Below are positions 32,612 to 42,899 of a DNA stretch of 64,000 nt, piece after piece. The stretch is from Durusdinium trenchii (lineage: Eukaryota > Sar > Dinophyceae > Suessiales > Symbiodiniaceae): assembly GCA_963970005.1 (NCBI GenBank), contig CAXAMN010005224.1, positions 1,294,186 to 1,358,185 of the forward strand, in the 5' to 3' direction. The notes under the pieces were generated by a model. The model was not told where the DNA came from. It was given only the letters and a program-made list of their open reading frames with translations, and did not search any database. Position numbers and translations under genes: made by a program. Numbering within the stretch: the first letter of the stretch is position 1; each line of letters begins with the position of its first letter.

Positions 32612-33559
32612 AAAATTTCGCTGGGGCGAATGGGAGAAGGGTTCCTTCTCTCAGTGCGGAGTGAAGATAGAGTCATTAGACAATGGTGGTTTCTGCCTGA
32701 GCCAGGAAGACTTTCTGGACAACGTTGATGAGATCTACATTCCAAAGAAGCGATGGGATCAACGAACAGAAAAAAAGAGAAAACCACAGACTCGGAAAAA
32801 CAACGGCTGAGAAGTGTTCTCGGCTGTCTTTCGTGGCATTGTGGCCAACTAGCTATGGATTCTTGTGCACCAGTTGGTCTCCTCCTCTCTCAGGTGAGTC
32901 TTTCTACAGTAGAAGACCTGGTAGAAGTGAACAAAGTCTTGAGGAGAGCAAAAGCTAGAGGAAAGCAGAAAATATTCATTCATCCCATTCCTCCAGAAGA
33001 ACTCATTGTTGCAACATGGGTGGACGCTGCTCATGCCAATCGTCCTGATGGTGGCAGCACCAAAGGCGTGATGATCGGTTGTTCTTCAAGAAGCCTTTTG
33101 AGTGGACACCTTGATGTTGTCAGTCCAGCTTACTGGACTTCAGCGAAGATCACTCGGGTTTGTCGTTCGAGTGCTTCTGCTGAAACAAGAGCTGCAGTGG
33201 ATGGTGACGATCAAATGTTCGCCATACGATTCCAACTAGCTGAATTTTTGGGCCATCCTCCAGACATCCGGAACTTGGATGAATATGTCTCCTTGATTCC
33301 CGGAGTGTTGATCTCTGACGCAAAGAATCTCTACGATCGCCTGTCCCAGACAATGCTGACGTTGAGAGGTGCCGAGAAGAGAAGCAACCTCGAAAGCCTG
33401 TGCCTAAAAGAGTCCACGGATGAAGCCCGGACCCAGGTACGGTGGGTGAATGGTGACTCCCAGTTGGCAAATAGCTTGACTAAAGCTCATGAACCTCATC
33501 AGCTGTTGCTGTTATTTGCTGTTCAGTTCCCGCAATTGTCGTTGGAGAATCGTGTTTGA
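32612..33559 (+). pseudogene. pol: copia pol remnant: connection and RNase H domains
   Basis: The first part reads in the frame of 32613 (FRWGEWEKGSFSQCGVKIE), the typical copia segment between reverse transcriptase and RNase H. After an A-rich run near 32767-32785 the frame shifts to that of 32753 and continues to TGA at 33557-33559. The RNase H acidic residues are present: WVDAAHAN (D), SASAETRAA (E), LISDAKNLYD (D) and NGDSQLANSLTK (D). The early part of the 268-codon frame (from 32753) is therefore out of register. The frameshift plus the deletion make it a pseudogene. Confidence 0.85.
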
Positions 33560-33665
33560 TTCTGAACTGATTTCGGGTAAGAAGAGAAGATCACAGGGCT
33601 TGCATGCCTTAGAACCCGACAGAGAGAGTGCATCTCATATGTACAATTTAAGAATTTTGGATCTG

Positions 33666-33784
33666 TGTGAATTCCATTCAGGTCACACCAACCGTTCGCA
33701 ATATTGGTGATCAAGCACCTTCAACCTTCGCTCAGAAAAGGAGCAATTCAGTCGCGAGGGCGTTTGACCGACTTGAGCTTCGCA
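33666..33784 (+). repeat. 3' LTR of copia element
   Basis: Starts TGTGA, ends GCA, and is followed by the second CTGTA. It lies about 106 bases after the pol stop codon. Confidence 0.8.
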
Positions 33785-33854
33785 CTGTATAGTATATAGA
33801 TGTACATAATTACATAGCATTATATTCTATAACTATAATCATGCTAAAGTTCCT

Positions 33855-33948
33855 GCCTCCAACAATCACAGATCTGGAGAATGGCCCTTCAGGAGACGCC
33901 TTATCCCCTACAAGCAGGGACTTGTCCACTTCCATATTTCTTGGAGGA
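33855..33948. mobile_element. MITE-like element, family 1, diverged
   Basis: About 94 bp with imperfect inverted ends (CCTCCAACAATCAC at left; the complement of CCTCCAAGAAATATGGAAG at right). It lies 70 bases from the copia element. Confidence 0.55.
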
Positions 33949-34500
33949 TCAAAGGTCTAGTCTGAACCTTCGCCGAGGGGTGGCCTCCCATGCTTCACCG
34001 AAAGCACAACTGCGCAAAGCAGCATTCGACCTGGGTTTCGTGAGAGCTGAAGGTCTTGATGGAGCTGAAGGTCTTGATCGTTACACTCCATCATAAAAAC
34101 TCATGGATACACACCCCACCTAGACATGGCAGCCTGGTAAAAGATTGTTCTTCATGGGTTCTATGTCTCATGTCCATGGTCTATTGGGAGGATACAAGGA
34201 TCTGTCACAAGGGGACGTTGTAAAGGGAAATATGTGCTGCTTTGTCCTGTGACCTGCTGCCCTCTCTACAACAACATGTCGTGCAATGATTCACACACTA
34301 CTCGACAAGCGATGGATGAATCTGCTGGTTTTCGCAGCAACGGAAAGGTCCATTGACCTCGAATCCACACAACCTGGGATCCACAGGTACAAATGTTTTC
34401 CACTATAAACTAGGAACTGAATCCTGCTGTAAGATCTGTAAGGAGAGAGGACGGGGCGCAATGCATCGATACAAGCGCTTGAACAAGCAAAGCCACCAAC

Positions 34501-34517
34501 AACCCTAAACCCTAAGG
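34501..34517 (+). repeat. Two telomere-type CCCTAAA units
   Basis: AACCCTAAACCCTAAGGG; CCCTAAA is the plant-type telomere unit also used by dinoflagellates. Two units could be chance or a scar of break repair. Confidence 0.6.
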
Positions 34518-34771
34518 GCGGGTGGCCAATGTCTATTCGACACCTGGACATACCTGGACTATATATTGAATATAGACATGACTATACATGACTAGAATTA
34601 GAACAAGTTTCTGATGCATGTTGAAAGGAAGGAAGCTTGCGTTTCTATCTATTTGGGGGTCAAAAAAATACTATATTTGCTCATCCAAGGCAAGCGTGAA
34701 CCTTCTCGGGCTTTTGGACAATGGGATCATGTGGCACAAGGGGAAAAAATATGTGTACACTATATACACAC

Positions 34772-35272
34772 CTCTCAAACAAAGCATGGCCCACAGTTCA
34801 GAACTAGCGGAGGGTAGTAATTGTCTGCCACATCCCGATGAACACATCTCGTTTGCCAAGGAAACGGTCGTCGCGTCGTCCTGCCACCCAGGGTACATCA
34901 TGGCGTTTGGAGGGCACATCGAAGTCCAGGCGTCTTCCAAGACATGCACGGCCTCGAGAGAGAGGTGAAAGGCACGAGTCCGAACAAATCAGGTGGTGGC
35001 AGGGTGTCCCATGGTGTCCCCACTGGTGTCCCCAATGGTGTCCCCCTCACTTTCGTGCTGACCATGTCATTGTCAGTGCTCGTTCTTCCCATCTGCAAAT
35101 AGCGACACCGGGGCTCCACCAGAAGGGGAGTGTGCGTAACTGTCGGGGTGTGCAGCTCAACTGTTGAGAGATGCATCCCAATTGTTTCATATTCCAAATC
35201 AATTCCACCAAGTGACTTCCTTACGCAAGGATGAGGTGGTATTATGTTGAACGTCATTGCCATCCACTCGTC
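34772..35272 (-). CDS. Unidentified gene, three exons with consistent phase
   Basis: Exons from high to low: 35225-35272 (may extend upward), 35051-35160 and 34772-34952. Borders: GTAAGG donor and CAACAG acceptor around a 64-base intron, GTGAGG donor and CTCTCGAG acceptor around a 98-base intron, GTGTGT donor at the end. Phase carries across both introns in one frame (RVDGNDVQHNTTSSL, then ELHTPTVTHTPLLVEP, then AVHVLEDAWTSMCPPN). The last exon has four cysteines. No family is recognised. The gene continues in both directions. A 174-codon open frame spans the introns (34898-35422), so retention cannot be excluded. Confidence 0.6.
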
Positions 35273-35906
35273 CTGTGAGTGCCCGTTCACCCTTTGAACG
35301 CCTGTTCGCGGCCCCTGCCTGCTGCCAGGGACCCTTCCTGAAACATGAGAGTAGAGCACCAAAGAGAGGCTGCGTACGAGGCAGCTGCCAACGGTCCATC
35401 CTGCGCGCGGCTCAGGTCTCATGGCACAGGTCTCACCAACATGTTGGCGTGAATGGAAAACAAAACTGCTTACTGTTTTGGACCCTTTGTCATTTGACCG
35501 AAAAGAACACTGAAGAATACGGTTGTCTTCGGGGTCACGAACTTGGGCAGAAGGACGACGTGAACCTCGCTGGCAATGGTGGACGTCTAACCTCTACGAC
35601 GTACCGTCTAACCTCTACGGACCCATCACACGCGGTACGAGAAATATCGTCCAGCGTCCAGCAACAACTTCAACGCTGCGACATGGAGGACCTGGCTTCA
35701 TTAAACAAGCCAGGTCATTTCTTGGCCAACCTCGCGTAGCCACAAGTTCACTTTCCAAGAACAAGCACACAGAGATTAAAGTATACAGTATACAGTAATA
35801 GTATACATGTTAACTTGCCATGGTTGCCAAGTCTTTTCTTGGGTCTTCATTCCCATTCATTCCCTGGTCCACTTCAGTGCGCCACCCACTTCAGTGCGCG
35901 GCCCAC

Positions 35907-37808
35907 CTGGCAAGCAAGTCCAAGGCCTGCTGCCAGTCATTGCAGCAGCTCAAGGCCTGGCGTGACGCAAGGCCAGTGGAGCCTTGAGTTGCTTGAGGAG
36001 CGAATCCTGAGGGGATGACCCGTGCAGTGAGCCGAACGGTGATGTTCTGCCGGTGCCAAGGGACATCAGGTCTGGCGACCAAAAAATATCTCGTTGACTT
36101 ACGCCAAACGACAGGAATCCGCTACTCGAGGATGTTGCGCATTCGGATTTCATCATGATTTCACCATTTCCAAGCCTTTTTCCCAGTTGGTCATATTCAA
36201 CGAGGCCAGCGGCCCATCCCACTCATCCCACCTGTTTGAAGAGTGCCGTGTCCAGAAGTCGTTGCTCTTGTGCCTCCTGGCTGAAGGACCCAGTGAGAGA
36301 ACCCCCACTCGCGCGACCAAAGAAACTTCCACGCTTCGACGCCCCACGTCGATTCGGCGGCCCTCTGTCAAGCCCATGGTCTGTTCCAAAACACCTCAAC
36401 AAACCCATGCTGTGGCCTTCGTCTGCCATTCGCCCCCCAAAATGGAGATCGATGAAGTCTTCAGCAGGGAAGAAAAATGGACTGGTCAGAGACACACAGA
36501 GAGAGAGAGAGACACGACGGGCACACAGCACCTCCAAAAAGGCGAAGGCTTCTTGCCATCGTTTGTCGCAGGCCTTGGTGTGCAAACGACCATGATCCAC
36601 AAAGACATGATCCATCATGATCTGATACCTGTACCGCGAAACTCGCTATTTGAAGCTCTAAAGCAACTCCAAGACTCTAAGATACTCTAAGCAACATGCA
36701 ATGACATGATGGGGTGGCCTAAGTAGACAGACCCGTGGCAGACCAGCTGAGAATCTTGAAATTCCCTGCCTGGCCTTAACATTGTTCTACTTGGAAGGAG
36801 GACCCTACGCGGCCAGAAAGCCTTGCAGGCTTAGGTCAAAATTTGGGTTCAACCAGGGTTCTGGCGTTTTGACAGGTGGGGAACCCATACCCCAATCTCA
36901 GATATCTGCTCAATTTCGGCGGCGTTTTTCCAAAAGCTTGCCAACCATGTTAAGTCTTGGGGTCCATATAGTCCTTACTCCGATGCACCTCTCCAGATGT
37001 TCAAGCGTCTGAATTAATTAATCAGGGCTGGCCCAACCAGCTGATGTTACTTCCCTGCGACACACAAAAATTGCCAATGAGACTCTGGTAGCACTGGTGC
37101 TCAGCAATGAGTCAATCAGGGTGGCTGGATCCAAAGATCCAAAGGAATCTACTCATTCCTCGCTCGTTCTGCTCTTTTTGCGAGTCGCCCCAGTCTGCCT
37201 TTCACCGAAAACCCGACAAAAAAGCACACTTCCAGGGCTCTCTTTGGGCTCCCGGCACTGATGAGGCCCCCATAGGCTTCGAGGTCCACCAAGACCCGCT
37301 GTTCCCTGCAGCACTTCGGGGGGTGAAGCCGTCTGCGGCTGTGCTCTCTGTGGTGAAGCGCTTGGGCTACGCAGTGGCGCCGGGTCAGGACTCGAAGGGT
37401 GGGTCGGTGATGTTCTTCGCGTTCTTCCTTTGAATCCACCGGCTAACTGCCAGAGTCACATGATCATAAACAAACTAACAACACATGGTGTCCTAAGATA
37501 TAACATCCGTTATGATATGTTATCATCTACATCCTAAGATATGTTTTTTTTTGCACATGATGTAGATCTCGTGACATCCGGGCTTGTTGATGTGGACACC
37601 CCAGAAATGTTCCGCTGAAAACCCATCCCCTCATGTTCCCATATGTTTTGGCTGAGTGTTCTGCCCCGTTCTCGTCATCCCAGCCTGAACTGCCACAGCC
37701 CCTTCAATGCACGGGACAGCTGTCGACCCCGGGCCAGGCAAACGAGCAAGGCGTTGTAGGCCACCCCCTGAGTGAGGACGACTAGGCGACTCTCCAAGCA
37801 ATTCAGAC
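35907..37808 (-). CDS. Possible pentatricopeptide-repeat (PPR) gene, four exons
   Basis: Exon 37685-37808 (acceptor GGGCCCAG) encodes GVAYNALLVCLARGRQL then SRALKGLWQF, the helix-pair pattern of a PPR motif (V-x-Y-N-A-L-L...A-R-G...A-L). Exon about 36525-36620 encodes KACDKRWQEAFAFLEVL, again PPR-like, and joins in phase to 36232-36458 over a 66-base CT-rich intron. Exon 35907-36006 (acceptor CCCCTCAG, donor GTGGGC) reads CCNDWQQALDLLA in one frame, PPR-like; however the frame in phase with 36232 is DSLLKQLKAPLALRHARP, ending in a stop. PPR proteins bind organelle RNA, and large numbers occur in dinoflagellates; organelle targeting was not seen because the N terminus is missing. Joining 37685 to 36620 is an assumption. 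Confidence 0.45.
37236..37433 (+). CDS. Plus-strand terminal exon, unidentified
   Basis: 66 codons after an ACTTCCAG acceptor, phase 0, ending in TGA at 37431-37433. The codon pattern is very regular (APIGFEVHQDPLFPAALRG, SAAVLSVVKRLGYAV), with a hydrophobic C-terminal tail (VMFFAFFL). It lies inside the presumed intron of the minus-strand PPR model. The complementary strand is open in the same codon register and contains a weakly PPR-like YGGLISAGSPKRALE, so the strand choice is not final. Confidence 0.45.
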   Translation, partial: GSLWAPGTDEAPIGFEVHQDPLFPAALRGVKPSAAVLSVVKRLGYAVAPGQDSKGGSVMFFAFFL

Positions 37809-38050
37809 CTGGGCCCATGATGTTCGATGATTTTGGCGGAAGGTTCCTCAACAAAGCACCTCACAAAAGAAGCAAACTGTAGATCTACAGTGGTTTCTTG
37901 ATGCTTTGCGAACACCCACATGATCACGATGCAAAAAAACCTGCCACCCCCCACGTACCACTCACCCTCGCATTCCATCGTTTGGCATCAAATGTTGCTC
38001 TGGTCTACAATCCAGCACATCGGATTGAAGTTGAAGTGCTATAGGCTGGG

Positions 38051-38192
38051 CTAGATAGATTGACTGGAAAAGAGGTCGAACAACGGCATGCGGGGTTCAA
38101 AGATCGGAAGATCGGGAGCGCATGGGTGTCGGACGACTTTGGGACCCAAGGATCTCAATTCCTTCAAGCAAATGATGATATCCTTTGAACTC
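38051..38192 (-). CDS. Possible exon, frame unresolved
   Basis: An acceptor CGTTTTGCAG precedes 38192. One frame reads EFKGYHHLLEGIEILGSQ, another SSKDIIICLKELRSLGPK down to a stop at 38051. Both are protein-like. It is near the PPR model but not connected by phase. Confidence 0.3.
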
Positions 38193-38758
38193 GCTGCAAA
38201 ACGGTCCTGCAAACGGTCCTTGTGCTTTCCTGCTTTCCCTCTCTGCTTCCACGTCAGATGTGGACCGGGACTGTGAACGGAGGAGCGTTCGGTCATTCGA
38301 ACGTGGCGCTTCAGCGATGTCCTCCTCACAGGCGATCTGGCGGCTCGTAGGTGGTGTTTAAACATCATAAGCATGTTCATAAACAATCTCCCAAATCTAA
38401 AGCAATTGGAATCTCATAATCTTACGCCATGAGAAATGCCATCCAAATATACCCTGCTCAAAACTCTTGGCTCAATTCCCAAATGGTGATTGTATATCAG
38501 GCTTTGCCAAAAATGGTCTTGGGCAGCCAGGAGTTCTGGAGGGGGCTTTGTTCCAAAATCAACAAGTTGGGATGAGAAGACCGCATCAAATCACCAGCTT
38601 CGGCCCAACGGAATGGGATTCCAAACATCTGACGACTCTGGAGCCGGATCTCTGGACTTCTGGAACATTGATTTGCATGATGCAACCCATGATTCCCCAT
38701 GAGTTGCAGCCACACCCATGTTAAGATGCTTTCGGCTAATCCCCACTTGGAGCCGTAC

Positions 38759-38856
38759 CAAAAATATCCGCATCTCTCAGCTGGGGCACTGCGGGCTCTC
38801 GCTGTTGAAGCTGTTGAAACTCTTGAAACGCTTGAAGTGCTTGCCTCTGTACGAAG
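38759..38856 (-). CDS. Exon with glutamine-rich helix
   Basis: 98 bases between an excellent acceptor (CTCCTTTGACTTCGCACAG) and a GTACGG donor. The peptide FVQRQALQAFQEFQQLQQ continues with a polar tail (DADIF) and looks like an amphipathic helix or short coiled coil. No family is recognised. It may be part of the same minus-strand gene as the PPR exons below it. Confidence 0.5.
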
Positions 38857-38899
38857 CTGTGCGAAGTCAAAGGAGACAAACCCGGCACCATGACATGAA

Positions 38900-40400
38900 T
38901 CTGCGAGCCTCGAAATGAACATCTACCAGCTGTTGCATATCCAACCAGTCGTTCCGTGACACCTTTTGACACAGGGCAAACAAAACGCCTGGGTGAAACG
39001 CACGCGGCAAGTGTTGGCAATTGGTTTTTGCAACTTTTTTTCGCATGAATGCAAGTTGAAGAGTATATACTTGAGATGGATTCGGTTCTTGTCAGGAGTT
39101 CGTCCTAGTGGCGGAAACGACTTGCTCAAGAACAGAAGCAACTCAAGACGAGGTCCATGCGACTGACCATTTTGTTGTGATTTGGCTTCCATCCACATCA
39201 ATCCGAGCCATATCCAGTGGTGGATTGGGGCCTTCTCGGCCTCACAACAATGAGGCTCTCGGCTCTTGCAAATCGAAATGATGAACCATGATGAAATGAC
39301 TGGGGTGTTCACTGGCCAACGAAGTGTGGCTGTGGGTCACACTCGGCTGTGACCAGACTCTCACCAGACTGGTGGGACGGCCCTTCGGTCGCGTCGTTCT
39401 TCTGCGGACACCCGGGCATCCGATGCGGAACCGGTTCGTTCGCGCGAGCGGTGAACCGGCGGCCTCCAGGCAGATTGATGCCTCAGCGGAGTGAGACGAC
39501 GTAGCTCCGAACGGAACCGTCGACGGGCAGTCGCCGTAGACGCACGGCGTTCCGCTCGGACGCGAACGGAACGTGAGGGGCCTCCTGGCCGCAACCTACG
39601 AACGGAACAAGAGGACGCTAGCTAGGAACAGGAGCGGGTTTGTTCGGTGCTTTTTCTTCGCCGCAGGTGGAAAGCCGTGGTCTTTCATGGAGGGAACCCT
39701 CTGCCTACTCAACTTCCAAGAGGCAATGAGCGCATCATGTGGACTTTGCCTTCAACTCCTCAAGTATGCTCAAGTAAGGGAGATCTTGCAGCTGGCATCC
39801 CCCTGTCCCTTCTGGAGGGGGGGTCTTGAGATCCATTTTATAGATATGAAATGGTGGTCCCAACCTGCAGTGGGCAGCCTAACTTGAAGAACCTGACATC
39901 AATCCTCAAGTCCTAAATTGACCTTGCCTGATGTCATATTCCAAGCATACAGTGAAGCAATGGAAATAGTCTGTTTCTTTGCGCTCAGATCGTCTGTCTA
40001 AGTCCAACCCCTGTCCTGACCCCTCCTCTCCATATTTTTTCAGGTTCATTGCCTTCTACTATCATTTCCCAATGGTCTGCCCACACCTTAACCGCCTGCC
40101 AAAGCCAATGTTCTGGCTTCCTCCAGAGTTCTTCCCAGGCCTGTTCCAGGGGCCCTCCTAGTGAACTACGGCGGAGCCTGCATCTTTTCCGTTTTCGCCT
40201 AAAACATTGTTTGTTATTTTCTCATCTGACGATCATGCCACATCATGGTGCTTGTTTCCACCACATTCAGCAGCATCAGACTCATGCCCACACACACACA
40301 CACACACAATTCTCTATAAAATGATGACCTGACCCCCTGGGTGTGGCTGCTCTAAAACGTTTCAAATGGGGCTGACCCGGCTGACCACCCTCATTTCATA
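38900..40400. other. No confident gene
   Basis: A GC-rich stretch at 39361-39600 is open on the minus strand (77 codons, arginine-rich, CGAACGG-like words), with no motif. A CA dinucleotide repeat lies at 40291-40308. Confidence 0.35.
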
Positions 40401-40406
40401 GAGGTA

Positions 40407-40939
40407 ATGGGCAGGGTGATCAGCTGGCAGAGTTCAACCTCGACTGATCAGCTGGCAGAGTTCAATCTCGACAGGAGTAGCTCCCAAATATCCTTTCAAT
40501 CACTAGGCTCGTGGCTAGACCAATGGCTTAAGAAGTGCAACAAAAACAAGCCCTTTCAATCAAGAACTCATTCAAAGAAATTTGTTGTCCACCTTCCCCC
40601 CACGTTTGCAGGAGATTCAACGTTGTTGCGGGAGCTTCGTCACGTCTCTGATCTCGCCCACGGGTCCACAAGGATTTCGAGCCCGTCAAAAACGTCCAAC
40701 TGCGGTCGGGTCGCCCAAGCACCCCAAGACTTCGCGCGAGCTCTCTGCTCATGCATGGCGCTGGCACTCACATTCGGCCGTCGCCCCGCCGTCGTGATGA
40801 GAAGTCGTGAAAGCGAGCGAGTGGTTGAAGAAGAGTTCACCAAACAAGATCCAAACGAAGCACCTTTTGGGGAGAGTTCTGCGTCATCTTTTGGGGAGTG
40901 TGTGAATGCGTGCCCTTGGAGACCTTGAGCAAATGGCAT
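40407..40939. other. Coding-like stretch, strand unresolved
   Basis: A 173-codon plus frame (40407-40928) and a 99-codon minus frame (40640-40939) overlap. Both are protein-like around 40640-40800 (plus FARALCSCMALALTFGRR; minus RPQLDVFDGLEILVDPW). The first 90 bases of the plus frame contain a direct repeat of CTGATCAGCTGGCAGAGTT. No clear splice pair. Confidence 0.3.
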
Positions 40940-41212
40940 CGCGATCTTCTCTGAGTCTGTCTCTGTCTCAGATAGATCAATAATTCCATTGAGGATTAGC
41001 TTAGAGACTTACTTCGAAGCCTTGTTTTTGGTGAGTGCATTCCTGTCACGTGTAGCGCTTTCGGATGGGCCCACGTCTTCCATCGAAATTACCGCCGCGT
41101 AAAGTCGTCACGCGGGTCCACTTCGCGACGGACGATCACGAGCGACACGGGTGATGATCACGTGCCAAGGTCAGTCTTCATGCGGGTTTTCCCCAATGGA
41201 TATCGTGGATTG

Positions 41213-41770
41213 TTATGCCTTTTCCTGAGCACCGGGAAAACCATGGACATTCCTTCTTCCATGGATTCTTGCGATTCTCCCTCCCTCTGCCCAAATATCT
41301 ACGTATGGTGTTATGGTATACCGATTAGAAGCACAGGCCAGTTGTGCCAACGGGTCTTTGTTCTGCGAGACCGGCTGAGGACCATCACTGCAAAGATGGG
41401 GTGATCGGGGAACTCTTAATGCAAGAATCACCAACATGCTTAATGATACAAAAAAAAACAGTTGTAGCTCAACATAGCTCAACGAAGTATACCTGCCGGC
41501 ACACAATCTCACTCCAAATCCGACGAATGGAGAATTTTCAAACTGGGGTGAAAAGTATGGGCTCCGCCCGGCTCCAGCGGTTCTTTGCAATGGCACGCAC
41601 AGTACTTTTTGCTCCACGTGCAAACCAGCAGTGCTTTGCCACGCCGGGCTTTGTGCACGGAGCATCCTGAAGTGTGCTTTGGAGCTCAGGGGGGGCCGCA
41701 CCGTCTGTGTGGGTATAGTGGATGGAGAGGTTTCAAAAGGTTTATATAAGGACCCCCATGTAAAAGACAT
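41213..41770 (-). CDS. Long unidentified ORF with hydrophobic segment
   Basis: A 185-codon frame; the middle has a hydrophobic stretch (YVELQLFFFVSLSMLVILAL) that could be a membrane helix, and the end is polar. A plus frame of 108 codons overlaps. No splice sites or family. Confidence 0.25.
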   Translation of the reverse strand: MSFTWGSLYKPFETSPSTIPTQTVRPPLSSKAHFRMLRAQSPAWQSTAGLHVEQKVLCVPLQRTAGAGRSPYFSPQFENSPFVGFGVRLCAGRYTSLSYVELQLFFFVSLSMLVILALRVPRSPHLCSDGPQPVSQNKDPLAQLACASNRYTITPYVDIWAEGGRIARIHGRRNVHGFPGAQEKA

Positions 41771-42649
41771 GTAGGGCTTTGTGCCATCTACTCTGAAATT
41801 GTCGTTTCTTTCAACCCCCCAAGCCTGTTTGGAGGATCTTCAATCCATGTCTGTGGGGGTTGTAATGTGATCAAGATGCTACATGACCGGGAACTGGATG
41901 GCCTTTGACCGCCAGAAATCACTAAGAACATCTCGATCCCCAAAACTCCCGCTCAACGACATGCTCTCTTCTCTCCTCTTCGCCAGGCTCGCACCTTATG
42001 AGGTACAAACCAGGAAATCAGCCCAGGCTTGGGCCTTTCCTCGGGTCGCTCGGGTGCGACGCTTCGTTCGATCTGTCTGTTGTTGGGGGGGGACGGAGGT
42101 CTCGACAGTGCTGGAACGGGTGTGTTTAGACAAAACACCCTGGCCCTGGCTGGGTAGCCGGGTGTATTTCCCGAACTGAGGAGGTCGAACGGGGAGGTCT
42201 CCCTCTTCTAATACACACCCATGTCTCTGTAGTGTATTGGTCAGTCCATTCAGCATGCCTCTCTGAAACAGGAAGGAAGCTAGGCATGCTGTACAATGCA
42301 TACTTTGTGAAGAAACCAAATGCTGATCAATGATCATCATGATCATCCATTCTCCCCTGGCCTGGTGCATCCTGGATTCGGCTCACTGAGCTAGCACCGG
42401 CTTCTTCGGGGGTCCGGTGCTTGGTGCTTCGTCTAAGACTTCGGAGCGCCCACCCTGCACTGCACGCGGGGCAGTGCTGATATTCAAAGAATGAAGTGGC
42501 TGTTGTCTGATTCACGAAGGGTGGTGCCCGTAACCGAATTGCTCCAAAAAGACATGGTGGAATTCGGAAGGTGCCCCACTGTAATTCATGGTCGGCGTGA
42601 GCATGGCCTTCACCGTGTTTTATTCTGCATCGTAGGTGGGGGAAGGCAC

Positions 42650-42736
42650 CTCTTTGAAGCCACAACTACTAACAGCACCGAGACACGTCTCGGGCGCGAG
42701 CCCCGCGCAGGGCGGGCTCCGTGGCCGCAGCTGGTC
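42650..42736 (-). CDS. Unidentified exon, 29 codons
   Basis: Acceptor CCCGGCAG, exactly 29 codons in phase 0, donor GTGCCT. The peptide has three cysteines (RSPPCAGLAPETCLGAVSSC). Short, with no family. Confidence 0.4.
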
Positions 42737-42899
42737 CTGCCGGGTTCGGCCACGATGGCCTTGGGTAGCATTTTCAGATCTGGTCCACGAAGTGGGAGGC
42801 AAGTATGAATTGGTCTTGAAATAGATGGCAGGAACAGATCTGTGCAATGGAGTTGCAGGACTTCCCATCCATTATTTCTGGTTGCCACCTTGAATCCCG

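Larger units (their letters stand above)
32496..33784 (+). mobile_element. Internally deleted Ty1/copia LTR retrotransposon
   Basis: A 1.29-kb element with both LTRs (about 117-119 bp), TG...CA ends and a 5-bp target duplication (CTGTA). Between the LTRs only the RT-RNase H connection and RNase H region of pol survive; gag, protease, integrase and the reverse transcriptase core are absent. Both the LTR and the pol sequence share CTTCG at the deletion joint, so the deletion probably happened at microhomology. High LTR similarity suggests a fairly recent insertion. It cannot move by itself, but intact ends might allow mobilisation in trans if the primer-binding site had been kept, which it has not. 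Confidence 0.85.

Noticed and set aside
32753..32785. ATG at 32753 as the start of the 268-codon copia frame
   Set aside because: The first nine or so residues are out of register with the family; the true copia frame upstream is that of 32613, so this ATG is an accident of a frameshift.
40640..40760. Minus-strand phrase GLEILVDPW resembling the C terminus of HK97-type phage capsid proteins
   Set aside because: The match is about nine residues, nothing capsid-like lies upstream, and the plus strand over the same bases is equally protein-like.
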